From positions 124,001-188,000 of the forward strand of contig CP073749.1 of assembly GCA_024398055.1 (NCBI GenBank): 64,000 nucleotides of DNA, given 5' to 3'. The notes under the pieces are model-generated. The model was not told where the DNA came from. It searched no databases and was given only the letters and a program-made list of their open reading frames with translations. Each line of letters starts with the position of its first letter. Position 1 is the stretch's first letter. This DNA comes from a bacterium SCSIO 12741. GTDB lineage: Bacteria; Bacteroidota; Bacteroidia; Flavobacteriales_G; Salibacteraceae. Positions 37,109 through 45,857 of this stretch are shown here, piece by piece. A program made the position numbers and the translations under genes.

Positions 37109-38256
37109 TCAAATGTAGGAATTCGAAAATAGCCGTTTATACCCATCTTCGAGCTCTGCGTTGGCAAATTTACTCTGAGCAAATTGAGAGGCAGCTTTAC
37201 GAAGGGGACCGTAGGCCTCCTGATCGGATTGCAACCACTCTATTAATACTTGTTTCCAAGTCTCCATGTCGTTCAAGGACAGATCTCGTCCCACACCTTT
37301 TTCCTGTAGATTCAGCCAAGGTGTTTGATCCGAAATCAAAATGGGTAAGGATGCATTAAGTGCTTCTAATATCACGTGGCCAAAGTTCTCGCTCAAGGTA
37401 GGAAGAGCAAAGGCATGATAAGGCTGAAATGTTGCGGTAATAGATTCGTAAGGCACGGTACCCAAAAAACGAACTTCACCGGCTACCTGCTCGGCCTTTT
37501 CTTTACATAGCTTACTGTATTCTTCATCTTCATCAGGACCATAAACATCCAAATGAATACCCGGCTCACCAATTTCAATCAATCTATCCAACAGAAAGGC
37601 CAGGTTTTTCTTAGGACTTATCCGAGACAAAAACACCAGCTTTAACTCCCCGGCTTTTTTGTCCACCTCAAACAGAGGAGCAGGCATGATCGCAGGCAAA
37701 TTCTCTAGGGGTGTAACCTTGGCTTTGGGAAATACTGCTTTAATTTCCTTTTCCTCGAGAATCGTAGAAGCGTGCCAATCTATATCCTTGTATAGCCCCA
37801 GGAATTGAACCGCTTTCAGAAAGATCTTCTTACGCCCAGATTTCAAGGCCAAGGCACCTTCTCCTAACATACCTCTTGGAGCCAAGATAATTTTCTTTCG
37901 CTCTTCCTTTCGAGCGGCCCAAAGTGGCCAAAGGGTAAAAGATTTGGAAAAAAAGCTGTTTAGGTAGATTCGATCGTACCTGGCCGACCTCACCTCTTCT
38001 TTCAAATAAGCGTAGGTCAGTTTTTCCTGAGAAAGGTACTTGATTCGATAGCCATCCTTTTGAATCCACTCATCAGCCTGAATACCTGGATAGGGTTTGT
38101 CCTCACCAAAGTCGTTGTTTCGGGTGACGATGTGAAAGTCAAAGTCTTTGGACAAGCGATTTACGATCGCCGAAACACTTCGAATAGGTCCCCGGCTTTA
38201 ACACCAGGCAAGTACCAATCCACCAATATCAATATCTGTGGTTTACTCAAGCTCAT
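37109..38256 (-). CDS. Family 4 glycosyltransferase (one frameshift near the N-terminus)
   Basis: Restored length about 382 residues. ATG 38256 lies inside the end of asnB (14-base overlap) and reads MSLSKPQILILVDWYLPGVK, the usual GT-B N-terminal strand and glycine loop. The frame breaks in CCCC 38190-38193; one added base gives KAGGPIRSVSAIVNRLSKDF, the conserved GGP-x-RS motif. The C-terminal GT4 domain has LVFLSRISPKKNLAFLLDRL and LPTLSENFGHVILEALNASL. It transfers a hexose-type residue in surface glycan assembly. Without repair the protein would lose its acceptor-binding N-terminus. Confidence 0.9.
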
Positions 38257-40108
38257 TGTTTTTCAGCCAGAATCCAAGGGAAACCAAAGGCCAAATCCGA
38301 CTCCAGGTGATGGAAGGATCATCATTTAAAAACCGTTGCAGCAATTGATCCAAAGCAGCTCCGTTCAAAGCATTCACTTCTTTAAGGTAACCCAGACTCT
38401 CTTCTGCCACGGGTAACAGTTCCTTTTTCAACCAATTCTGCCAGGGCAATACAAACCCCATCTTGGGTCGGTTTACAATTTCATCAGGTAATAAACCGGC
38501 GAAGGAATCAATCAACAGTTTTTTAGGTGAGTGCGGGTATTTGATCGAGTCCGGAACTCCCAATACCCATTCCACCAATTGATGATCCAAAAACGGCACT
38601 CTCACTTCCAATGCACTGGCCATTGCCATTTGATCGGTGTCTCTGAGTAACACATTTTGCATGTAGGTGGAAATCTCTGTGACGGATACCTTACTCAAAT
38701 CGGGTAAACGGCTTCCTGCTTGACCAAAGGCAAAAAAGCCATCAATCTCCAAAGCCAGAGGATCGGCAGGTACGGTGGAAGAACCCAATAAGGATCGAAT
38801 GTCTTTATCGGCCATAACTCTTCGGTTAACCGGATAGGCGTGGGCCAAGTCCAGGTAACCTTGGTTGAGTAATTCGGCAATTTTATCGCTACTTACACCC
38901 GGTTTGAGCTTACGAAGGGCTTGTCCGGCAATGGAGCGAAATCCTCTGGGAAAACTCAGCATCCATTTCTTATCCTGTAGCTGAAGATAGCGCGTAAAAA
39001 AGGGGTAACCAGCAAACAACTCGTCACCTCCTAAACCCGAAAGAGCCACGGTAATTCCTTTTTCTCGAGTCACTTTACTAACGACATAAGAGTTAGGTCC
39101 ATCACCCGATGGATGGTCCATGGCACTGAGCGCAGCGGGAATCTCCTGCAAAAAATCTTCAGGAGTCAATTTTATTTCGTGGTGGTCTGTACCAAACTTC
39201 TTGGCTACTTGGCGTGCAAAAGGGGCCTCGGAAAACTCCTCTTCATTAAAAGTCACTGAAAAGGTGCTAATCTTTTTACCCAATTCACCGGATACAACCC
39301 CGGTAATCAAAGAGGAATCAATTCCTCCTGAAAGAAAGGCTCCTAATGGAACATCCGAGATCAAACGGCGCTCCACCGATTGAACGAATTTTTCCCGAAT
39401 GGTTTGCTCGGCTTTCGCCTTATCTCCGGTAAATCGCTCTGCTCTTTCGGAAAGGGACCAATATTGTTTCTCCTCCATTTCCCCCTCAGCCAACTTAAGG
39501 TAGTGTCCGGGAGGGACCAGTGTTACTCCTTCCACCAAAGTTCTTGGAGCATGAACGGTCTGGTATTTTAAGTATTCAGCAAGGTAACTTCTACTGAGTT
39601 TGCGGGGCACCAAGCCACTGGCCAACAAGGTTCGAACCTCGGAACCAAACACCACTTGATCTCCCACATGGACATAAAGAGGTTTGATTCCTAATCGGTC
39701 TCTCACCAGAAAAAGTTCTTGATTAGCCTTATTCCATATAGCGAAGGCGAACATACCGTTGAACTGATGCACACAATGTTCACCCCAGGTTTTCCAGGCC
39801 GCAAGAACCACTTCCGTATCCGAATCCGTTTTAAAAGGATAATCGGGTAAAAGCTTTTTGATTTCTGCGTAGTTGTATACCTCCCCGTTAAAAACAATGA
39901 CCCAATTGCCATCGTCTGAAATCATCGGTTGATTGGCCCGTTCGTCCAAATCAATGATCGATAGCCGATTGTGCCCTAAAGCAACGGCATCGTCGGTATA
40001 CATTCCAGAAGCATCAGGTCCACGATGGGCCTGCACATCCGTCATTCGTTTGAGTTGAGCTGAAAAATCAGCTCCATCAAGGCCATAAATTCCGCTTATT
40101 CCGCACAT
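38243..40108 (-). CDS. asnB: Glutamine-hydrolysing asparagine synthase
   Basis: A 621-residue two-domain amidotransferase. The N-terminal nucleophile Cys2 is in MCGISGIYG, followed by LGHNRLSIIDL and VIVFNGEVYNY of the class II glutaminase. The synthetase domain has the PP-loop GAFLSGGIDSSLI and VALSGLGGDELFAGYPFF. AsnB makes asparagine from aspartate, but homologues inside polysaccharide clusters are often thought to amidate sugar acids or amino-acid substituents. It starts one base after the upstream GT4 gene and overlaps the next by 14 bases, so it is fully inside the glycan operon. Confidence 0.95.
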   Translation of the reverse strand: MCGISGIYGLDGADFSAQLKRMTDVQAHRGPDASGMYTDDAVALGHNRLSIIDLDERANQPMISDDGNWVIVFNGEVYNYAEIKKLLPDYPFKTDSDTEVVLAAWKTWGEHCVHQFNGMFAFAIWNKANQELFLVRDRLGIKPLYVHVGDQVVFGSEVRTLLASGLVPRKLSRSYLAEYLKYQTVHAPRTLVEGVTLVPPGHYLKLAEGEMEEKQYWSLSERAERFTGDKAKAEQTIREKFVQSVERRLISDVPLGAFLSGGIDSSLITGVVSGELGKKISTFSVTFNEEEFSEAPFARQVAKKFGTDHHEIKLTPEDFLQEIPAALSAMDHPSGDGPNSYVVSKVTREKGITVALSGLGGDELFAGYPFFTRYLQLQDKKWMLSFPRGFRSIAGQALRKLKPGVSSDKIAELLNQGYLDLAHAYPVNRRVMADKDIRSLLGSSTVPADPLALEIDGFFAFGQAGSRLPDLSKVSVTEISTYMQNVLLRDTDQMAMASALEVRVPFLDHQLVEWVLGVPDSIKYPHSPKKLLIDSFAGLLPDEIVNRPKMGFVLPWQNWLKKELLPVAEESLGYLKEVNALNGAALDQLLQRFLNDDPSITWSRIWPLVSLGFWLKNNELE

Positions 40109-40109
40109 T

Positions 40110-41237
40110 TCAGTTGGAATTTACCAAAGTTAGAAGATTTTGTGCCCAGGATTGAGGCGTAATTTTTTGAGCAAGTTGAATACCGTGTTGGCTCATTTCC
40201 TGCCATTCCTCGTTGCCCATTGAATCAAACTTATGCATCAAGGCTTTAAGCTCGGCTACTTGATCGTGTCGGAAGGAGAATCCATTTTTTCCTTCTTCCA
40301 AAAAGGCATCTTTGGAACCAATTTTATCACTCAATATCATAGGCATACCACAAGCCGCCATTTCCTGTACACTCACTCCCCAAGGCTCAATATTGCTCGG
40401 TAAGATGTAGACGCTTGTTTCTCCCAGAATCTGATTAAACTCTTGAGGCTGAACAAATCCCAAATGTCGAAGCCCCTCCATTTCCAATCGGGTATCCCAA
40501 AGATCTCCGGTTCCGGCACACCAAAGTTCCCATTGTCCTCCCTCCTGCCGGTATTGTTTAAAGGCATCCCAAAGAATGGTCAGGCCTTTTTGAGGCACAT
40601 ACCTCCCCAAGTAAAGAAAGCGTTTGGGAATGGTATTCTTTTTTTGCTTCAGATTGTCCTCTCGCAGCTTGTCCATGAGCTTCATGTCTGCGGAGTAAAA
40701 TCCGGTTAGAATTTCTTGAGGTTTAAAAGAGAGCTTGAGGGCATAATTGCGCTGAGGAGCACCAGGCACCCAGGCATGTGAAAACAACTTGCCAATGGTA
40801 AAGGGAAAAGCCAATCGGGCAACCCATTGCTTTAACGTTCCCTTCCAATGGTTGTCCATTGAAATGAGGGTGGGAATGGCTCCCTTAAATCGTTTGCAAA
40901 CCTCCAGGTAACCTTTGTCCACCCAGCCCGAACAGATAATAATATCCGGATTAATTTGCTCAGCCAACTCAATGAGTTGAGGGTGATCGAAATCTTTTCT
41001 GGAATACAAATGAAGCTTATCCAGGTTAGAAAATTGAAAGGGCGCTTCCGAATTCAGCGGCCATCTCACAATATGAACTTCCGCTTGATTGGCTAACTCA
41101 CTCGCACAAGCAATAAAGTACTCGGCGATTTCGGTATATAAAAAGAGGACTTTGGGTTTCAAGCTATCCTTGAATTTGAGCACAATACTAATAATTAAGG
41201 AAGTTATCACACCCAATATTTCGGTAAAATAAGGCAT
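40110..41237 (-). CDS. Family 4 glycosyltransferase with N-terminal hydrophobic segment
   Basis: A 375-residue GT-B enzyme. ATG 41237 gives an N-terminal hydrophobic stretch (ILGVITSLIISIVLKF) before the first Rossmann strand (PKVLFLYTEIAEYFIACA), so either membrane association or an internal start is possible. The C-terminal GT4 domain has RFLYLGRYVPQKGLTILWDA and YILPSNIEPWGVSVQEMAAC. It heads the left glycan set and is divergent from the sulfate-transport gene, 53 bases away. Confidence 0.88.
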   Translation of the reverse strand: MPYFTEILGVITSLIISIVLKFKDSLKPKVLFLYTEIAEYFIACASELANQAEVHIVRWPLNSEAPFQFSNLDKLHLYSRKDFDHPQLIELAEQINPDIIICSGWVDKGYLEVCKRFKGAIPTLISMDNHWKGTLKQWVARLAFPFTIGKLFSHAWVPGAPQRNYALKLSFKPQEILTGFYSADMKLMDKLREDNLKQKKNTIPKRFLYLGRYVPQKGLTILWDAFKQYRQEGGQWELWCAGTGDLWDTRLEMEGLRHLGFVQPQEFNQILGETSVYILPSNIEPWGVSVQEMAACGMPMILSDKIGSKDAFLEEGKNGFSFRHDQVAELKALMHKFDSMGNEEWQEMSQHGIQLAQKITPQSWAQNLLTLVNSN

Positions 41238-41250
41238 CCAAACGGCGTTA

Positions 41251-41283
41251 TTGATGACTATAAGAATTGGTTAGGTATTTTTG
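41251..41283 (+). promoter_or_regulatory. Candidate promoter of the sulfate-assimilation operon
   Basis: TTG (41251-41253), 22 bases, then TATTTTTG (41276-41283), a full TTG-N17-23-TANNTTTG match. Transcription would begin almost at the ATG (41291 or 41294), implying a leaderless or near-leaderless message. It lies in the 53-base divergent spacer to the GT4 gene. Confidence 0.55.
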
Positions 41284-41290
41284 GCATCGA

Positions 41291-43063
41291 ATGATGCTTT
41301 CTGACCATCAGATAATCGTAGGTATTCTGGCCTTGTTTTTCGGCGTTCTCATTTGGGATCGATGGAGGGCATCGTTGGTGTTTATAGGTACGGCGGTGCT
41401 CTATATTTTCCTGGGGTATTCTGATTTTCAAACCTTTTTATCCTTTTTGTCCAACGAGCAGCTATTGACCATATTGATGCTCATCATTGTGGCCAACCTG
41501 ATCAAAGACAATATTCAATTGGATCGGCTGTTTGGTCGACTTCTGGGAAAAGAGCCTTCGCCGGGCACCTTTCTTTTTAGGATGACTACGGGAGTCTCGC
41601 TTTTCTCCTCCATTCTCAACAATACCCCAATCGTAGCCTTGCTGATTCCCTACGTTCAAGAATGGTCACGCAAAATGGAGATATCTCCGAGTAAAACGCT
41701 TATTCCATTGTCTTATGCAGCCATCACGGGAGGAACCTTGACCGTTATCGGTACCTCCACCAATCTGGTACTTAATGGAATGCTTTCTAATTCCGAACTC
41801 GCGGAGCTTAGCACCTTTCACTATCTGATTCCCGGAGCCATGGTCACATTTGGAGGAATTTTATTTCTCACCTTCTTCTCAGGCCAACTTCTACCCGATC
41901 GCATTTCCTTGATGCAGACCATCAAAAACAACCCTAAAGAATTTATCCTTGAAACCAAGATCCCTACTCTATCTGATTTAGTGGGTCATACTATTCAAGA
42001 TGCTGGTCTGAGAAATTTGCAAGGCGGCTTCCTAACGGAAATTATTCGTGGCACAGAAGTGATTACCCCGGTTTCGCCCAGGGAAGTGCTACAGGCCAAT
42101 GATCGGCTTTTGTTTGCCGGAGACACCGTTCAGCTGCTGGAATTGATTGAATCGAGGGAGGATATGATTCTGCCTAAGGATTCAAAATTTAACCTCGGAA
42201 AAAACCAACAGATACAAGAAGTAATCATTCCGTTCAACTCCAACTTGATTGGCAAAAAAGTAAAGGAGAGCAATTTCAGGGAAACCTATGATGCGGCCAT
42301 TATTGGAATCCACCGCAATGGGGAAACACTATCCGGAAAGATTGGAGATCAGGTTTTTCAACCTGGAGACTTTTTACTTCTCACCACCGGTGAAGGATTT
42401 CGCCAACGGTTGAATACAGATCGGAATCTCTATTTTATTAGTACCCATCGCAATCGTAAAACCGAGGAAGCCCCAAGCTTGTTTCAAAAGCTATACCTAC
42501 CCGTTATTTTGGGCGTCCTGTTATTGGCTCTATTTGGTGTTCTACCCTTACTTCCTGCGGTGTCGTTGATCCTATTTACCCTGATTGCCACAGGTAGAGC
42601 TTCCCTCGATCAAATCAAGAAAAACCTCAACCTCGATATTGCCGCCATCATCGCCTCGGCCTTTTTGATTGGGGATGTTTTGATTCAATCGGGTACCACG
42701 AACTGGATTGCTGAATCCTTGCTTTTTCCGCTTCAGGATATGCCTTTAATCGGCGTTTCACTCTGTGTGTTCTTGTTGGCCATGGCGATAACCAACCTAT
42801 TAACAAACGTGGCTGCGGTCTCCATACTTTTCCCTATTGTTTACAGTTTGACCCTAAGCTTTCCAGAGGATTCGTCCTTTGTTATCTTCCTTTCGCTGGC
42901 CTTTGGAGCATCTGCATCCTTCCTTACACCCTACGGTTACCAAACTAATTTGATGATTAGCGCCGCCGGGGCCTACCGTATGAAGGATTTTCTTAAAATT
43001 GGAGTCTTTTACAGCGGCTTGTATTTTGCTCTTTTTGCCATCTATTTGTTTCTAACAGTATGA
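41291..43063 (+). CDS. SLC13-family anion permease with two RCK-C domains (likely sulfate importer)
   Basis: About 590 residues. ATG 41291 is preferred to the TTG at 41267. Transmembrane halves flank a cytoplasmic region (about 200-385) with two TrkA-C/RCK-C domains (GGFLTEIIRGTEVITPVS...LLFAGDTVQL and YDAAIIGIHRNGETLSGKIG...GDFLLLTTG). SLC13 signatures are SILNNTPIVALLIPYVQ, YAAITGGTLTVIGTSTNLVL and the second SNT-like NLLTNVAAVSILFPIVYSL. Such proteins next to cysC/cysD/cysN commonly import sulfate. Its stop overlaps the cysC ATG (ATGA). Confidence 0.9.
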   Translation: MMLSDHQIIVGILALFFGVLIWDRWRASLVFIGTAVLYIFLGYSDFQTFLSFLSNEQLLTILMLIIVANLIKDNIQLDRLFGRLLGKEPSPGTFLFRMTTGVSLFSSILNNTPIVALLIPYVQEWSRKMEISPSKTLIPLSYAAITGGTLTVIGTSTNLVLNGMLSNSELAELSTFHYLIPGAMVTFGGILFLTFFSGQLLPDRISLMQTIKNNPKEFILETKIPTLSDLVGHTIQDAGLRNLQGGFLTEIIRGTEVITPVSPREVLQANDRLLFAGDTVQLLELIESREDMILPKDSKFNLGKNQQIQEVIIPFNSNLIGKKVKESNFRETYDAAIIGIHRNGETLSGKIGDQVFQPGDFLLLTTGEGFRQRLNTDRNLYFISTHRNRKTEEAPSLFQKLYLPVILGVLLLALFGVLPLLPAVSLILFTLIATGRASLDQIKKNLNLDIAAIIASAFLIGDVLIQSGTTNWIAESLLFPLQDMPLIGVSLCVFLLAMAITNLLTNVAAVSILFPIVYSLTLSFPEDSSFVIFLSLAFGASASFLTPYGYQTNLMISAAGAYRMKDFLKIGVFYSGLYFALFAIYLFLTV

Positions 43064-43650
43064 AAAACGTATACGAACAGTCTTTTAAAATAAACCGAGA
43101 TAGCCGAAATGTACAACTGGGTCATCGCAATCTGGTGATTTGGTTCACTGGTCTTTCCGGATCGGGAAAAAGTACATTGGCCAATGAGGTGGAAAAACGA
43201 CTGTTTGAGCAAGGCATCACCACTTATACTCTGGATGGCGATAACATTCGCAGAGGACTCAATGGCGACCTGGACTTTTCCGCCGAAGGCCGCCAGGAAA
43301 ATATCCGACGTATCGCAGAGACCGCCAAGCTCTTTTGCGATGCAGGAATTGTAACCCTCACCTCTTTTATTTCTCCTTTTGCCAAGGACAGAGAACAAGC
43401 CAAGGCCATCGTTGGCCCTGAGGATTTTGTGGAAGTTTTTGTAGACTGTCCCATAGAGATTTGCATAAAAAGAGACGTAAAGGGATTGTACCGACGGGCG
43501 ATCAATGGCGAAATCCCAGAATTCACCGGAATCAACAGCCCTTACGAAACTCCTGAATCACCTGATATTCGGGTAGATACAGGTACCCGTTCACTGGAAA
43601 CTTCTACCCAGGAAGTTTTGGATTACCTAATCCCCAGGTTGAAGGGCTAA
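43060..43650 (+). CDS. cysC: Adenylylsulfate kinase CysC
   Basis: A 196-residue APS kinase that phosphorylates adenylylsulfate to PAPS. P-loop FTGLSGSGKSTLANEVEKRL, DGDNIRRGLNGDLDFS and the lid/PAPS region FISPFAKDREQAK are present, with YRRAINGEIPEFTGINSPYE near the end. It is a free-standing kinase, not fused to CysN. Coupled to the permease by a 4-base overlap. Its product PAPS serves either sulfite production or sulfotransferases. Confidence 0.97.
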   Translation: MKNVYEQSFKINRDSRNVQLGHRNLVIWFTGLSGSGKSTLANEVEKRLFEQGITTYTLDGDNIRRGLNGDLDFSAEGRQENIRRIAETAKLFCDAGIVTLTSFISPFAKDREQAKAIVGPEDFVEVFVDCPIEICIKRDVKGLYRRAINGEIPEFTGINSPYETPESPDIRVDTGTRSLETSTQEVLDYLIPRLKG

Positions 43651-43654
43651 AGCT

Positions 43655-43662
43655 TACATTTG
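43655..43662 (+). promoter_or_regulatory. Possible internal -7 box TACATTTG before cysD
   Basis: TACATTTG fits TANNTTTG in the 31-base cysC-cysD spacer, 20 bases before the cysD ATG, with a TTG only 13 bases upstream. Could be an internal promoter or chance. Confidence 0.28.
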
Positions 43663-43681
43663 CAACAGAATTTAGGCCTAC

Positions 43682-44584
43682 ATGAAATTGCACTTAAATC
43701 ACCTAAGAACTCTCGAGGCAGAGGCTATGTATATCATTCGCGAAGCCTATGCCCAATTTGAAAACCCTGTGATCCTTTTTTCGGGTGGAAAAGACTCCAT
43801 TGTGATGGCACATATTGCCCGCAAGGCGTTTTACCCGGCAAAGCTTCCTTTTCCTTTGATGCACATTGATACGGGACATAACTTTCCGGAAACCCTGGAA
43901 TTTAGAGACCGCTTTGTGGAGAAGATGGAAACCCGCTTGATCGTAGGTTCGGTTCAAAAGAGCATTGACGAAGGACGTGCTCAGGACGAAAATGGAGTAA
44001 ACGCATCTCGCAATCGTATTCAATCCATTACCCTTTTGGATGCCATTGAAGAAAACAAGGTGGATTGTTGTTTAGGTGGTGGCCGAAGAGATGAGGAAAA
44101 AGCCAGGGCCAAAGAAAGAATATTCTCCCACCGCGACGATTTTGGGCAATGGGATCCCAAAAACCAGCGTCCGGAGCTTTGGAATCTGTACAACGGCAAG
44201 AAAAGCATGGGCGAGCACTTTCGGGTATTCCCGCTAAGTAACTTTACCGAGCTTGACATCTGGCAGTACATTCAGCTGGAAAACATTGAATTGCCATCGC
44301 TCTACTTTGCTCACGAAAGAGAAGTCATTTTCCGAAATGATACTATTCTGGCCAACTCGAGCTACCTCAACTTAAAACCCAATGAGACTCCAGTAATGAA
44401 AAAAGTTCGTTTCCGAACCATTGGAGACTTGACCATTACCGGTGCCGTGGAATCGGATGCCGATAACCTGGAAATGATTATTGGGGAAATTGCTGCTTCC
44501 CGCAAAACCGAACGTGGTGGACGTGCTGACGATCAGCGCTCAGAAACGGCCATGGAAGATCGAAAAAAGGAAGGTTACTTTTAA
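43682..44584 (+). CDS. cysD: Sulfate adenylyltransferase subunit 2 CysD
   Basis: The 300-residue ATP-pyrophosphatase subunit of ATP sulfurylase. PP-loop ILFSGGKDSIVMAHIARKAF, LMHIDTGHNFPETLEFRDRF, CCLGGGRRDEEKARAKERIF and the ending RADDQRSETAMEDRKKEGYF match CysD throughout. With CysN it forms APS from sulfate and ATP, driven by GTP hydrolysis. CysN follows after 16 bases. Confidence 0.97.
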   Translation: MKLHLNHLRTLEAEAMYIIREAYAQFENPVILFSGGKDSIVMAHIARKAFYPAKLPFPLMHIDTGHNFPETLEFRDRFVEKMETRLIVGSVQKSIDEGRAQDENGVNASRNRIQSITLLDAIEENKVDCCLGGGRRDEEKARAKERIFSHRDDFGQWDPKNQRPELWNLYNGKKSMGEHFRVFPLSNFTELDIWQYIQLENIELPSLYFAHEREVIFRNDTILANSSYLNLKPNETPVMKKVRFRTIGDLTITGAVESDADNLEMIIGEIAASRKTERGGRADDQRSETAMEDRKKEGYF

Positions 44585-44600
44585 CAGAATTGCCAAACAC

Positions 44601-45857
44601 ATGTTGACAGAAGATATAGAACTTTTACGTTTTACTACCGCCGGTAGTGTGGATGATGGAAAATCAACCCTCATTGGACGTTTGTTGTATGACTCCAAGT
44701 CCATTTTTGAGGACCAGCTCTCGGCAGTGGAGCAAAGCAGCCAGAAAAGAGGCCTGGATGAACTGGACTTCTCCCTGCTCACGGATGGACTAAAGGACGA
44801 AAGAGAACAAGGAATCACGATTGACGTGGCCTACCGCTACTTTTCCACTCCCAAGCGTAAATTCATCATTGCCGATACTCCAGGACACATCCAGTATACC
44901 CGTAACATGGTGACTGGTGCCTCCAACGCCAACTTAGCATTGATTTTGGTCGATGTGCGTAATGGGGTGATTGAACAAACCAAAAGACACGCCTTCATCG
45001 CCAGTTTGCTCCAAATTCCTCACTTGATCGTTTGCATCAACAAAATGGATTTGGTCGACTATTCGGAAGAAGCTTATGAAAAGGTGATTCAGGAATTTAA
45101 CGAGATTTCTCACAAACTCCAGGTTAAGGATATCCAGTTCATTCCAATCAGCGCCCTCAAAGGCGACAATGTGGTGAATTCTTCCGAAAATATGGATTGG
45201 TACCACGGAGCTACCCTTCTCCATACCTTGGAAACCGTACATATCTCGAATGACGAAAATTTCCTCGATAGCAGATTCCCGGTACAAACCGTAATTCGCC
45301 CACACAGCGAAGCTTTCCACGATTTTAGAGGATACGCCGGAATGGTTACTTCAGGGGTTTTCAAAAAGGGTGAAGAAGTAATTGCCCTTCCTTCCGGAAT
45401 GACCAGCACCATTCAGGACATAATGGTGGGCGATGACTCAGTGGAAACAGCTTATCCTCCTATGTCGGTAGTAATGACTCTGGAAGATGATATCGACATC
45501 AGCCGCGGTAATATGCTGGTTCGGGTGAACAATCAACCGGAACAAGCCCAGGATTTAGATGCCATGATCTGCTGGTTTAGTCACAATGCCTTGCAAACGC
45601 GGAAACGTTACTTGCTGAAGCATACGACCAATGAAGTGAAAGCTATGGTGAAAGAAGTGCTGTACAAAGTAGACATCAACACCATGAGCCGAAACGAGGA
45701 GGATTTGAACATCCGTTTGAATGATATCTGCCGGGTGAAGTTGAGAAGCACCCAGCCTTTGATGACAGATCCTTACCGGACCAATAGACGCTTAGGTGCC
45801 TTTATTATCGTGGATGAAATGACTCACGAGACCTTGGGTGCCGGAATGATTCGTTAA
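44601..45857 (+). CDS. cysN: Sulfate adenylyltransferase subunit 1 CysN
   Basis: A 418-residue EF-Tu-like GTPase. ATG 44601 is chosen, since family members start at MLTEDIELLRFTTAGSVDDG; the 40 residues upstream in the same frame only overlap cysD in another frame. G motifs: GSVDDGKSTLIGRLL, ADTPGHIQYTRNMVTGAS, CINKMDLVD. It ends at the EF-Tu-like C-terminal domain (DPYRTNRRLGAFIIVDEM) without a fused APS kinase, consistent with separate cysC. Its TAA overlaps the convergent SGNH gene's TAA at a shared TTAA. Confidence 0.96.
   Translation: MLTEDIELLRFTTAGSVDDGKSTLIGRLLYDSKSIFEDQLSAVEQSSQKRGLDELDFSLLTDGLKDEREQGITIDVAYRYFSTPKRKFIIADTPGHIQYTRNMVTGASNANLALILVDVRNGVIEQTKRHAFIASLLQIPHLIVCINKMDLVDYSEEAYEKVIQEFNEISHKLQVKDIQFIPISALKGDNVVNSSENMDWYHGATLLHTLETVHISNDENFLDSRFPVQTVIRPHSEAFHDFRGYAGMVTSGVFKKGEEVIALPSGMTSTIQDIMVGDDSVETAYPPMSVVMTLEDDIDISRGNMLVRVNNQPEQAQDLDAMICWFSHNALQTRKRYLLKHTTNEVKAMVKEVLYKVDINTMSRNEEDLNIRLNDICRVKLRSTQPLMTDPYRTNRRLGAFIIVDEMTHETLGAGMIR

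Noticed and set aside
44481-44600. Longer N-terminus for CysN starting inside cysD
   Set aside because: The extra 40 residues are an out-of-frame reading of the cysD end; the family N-terminus begins at ATG 44601.
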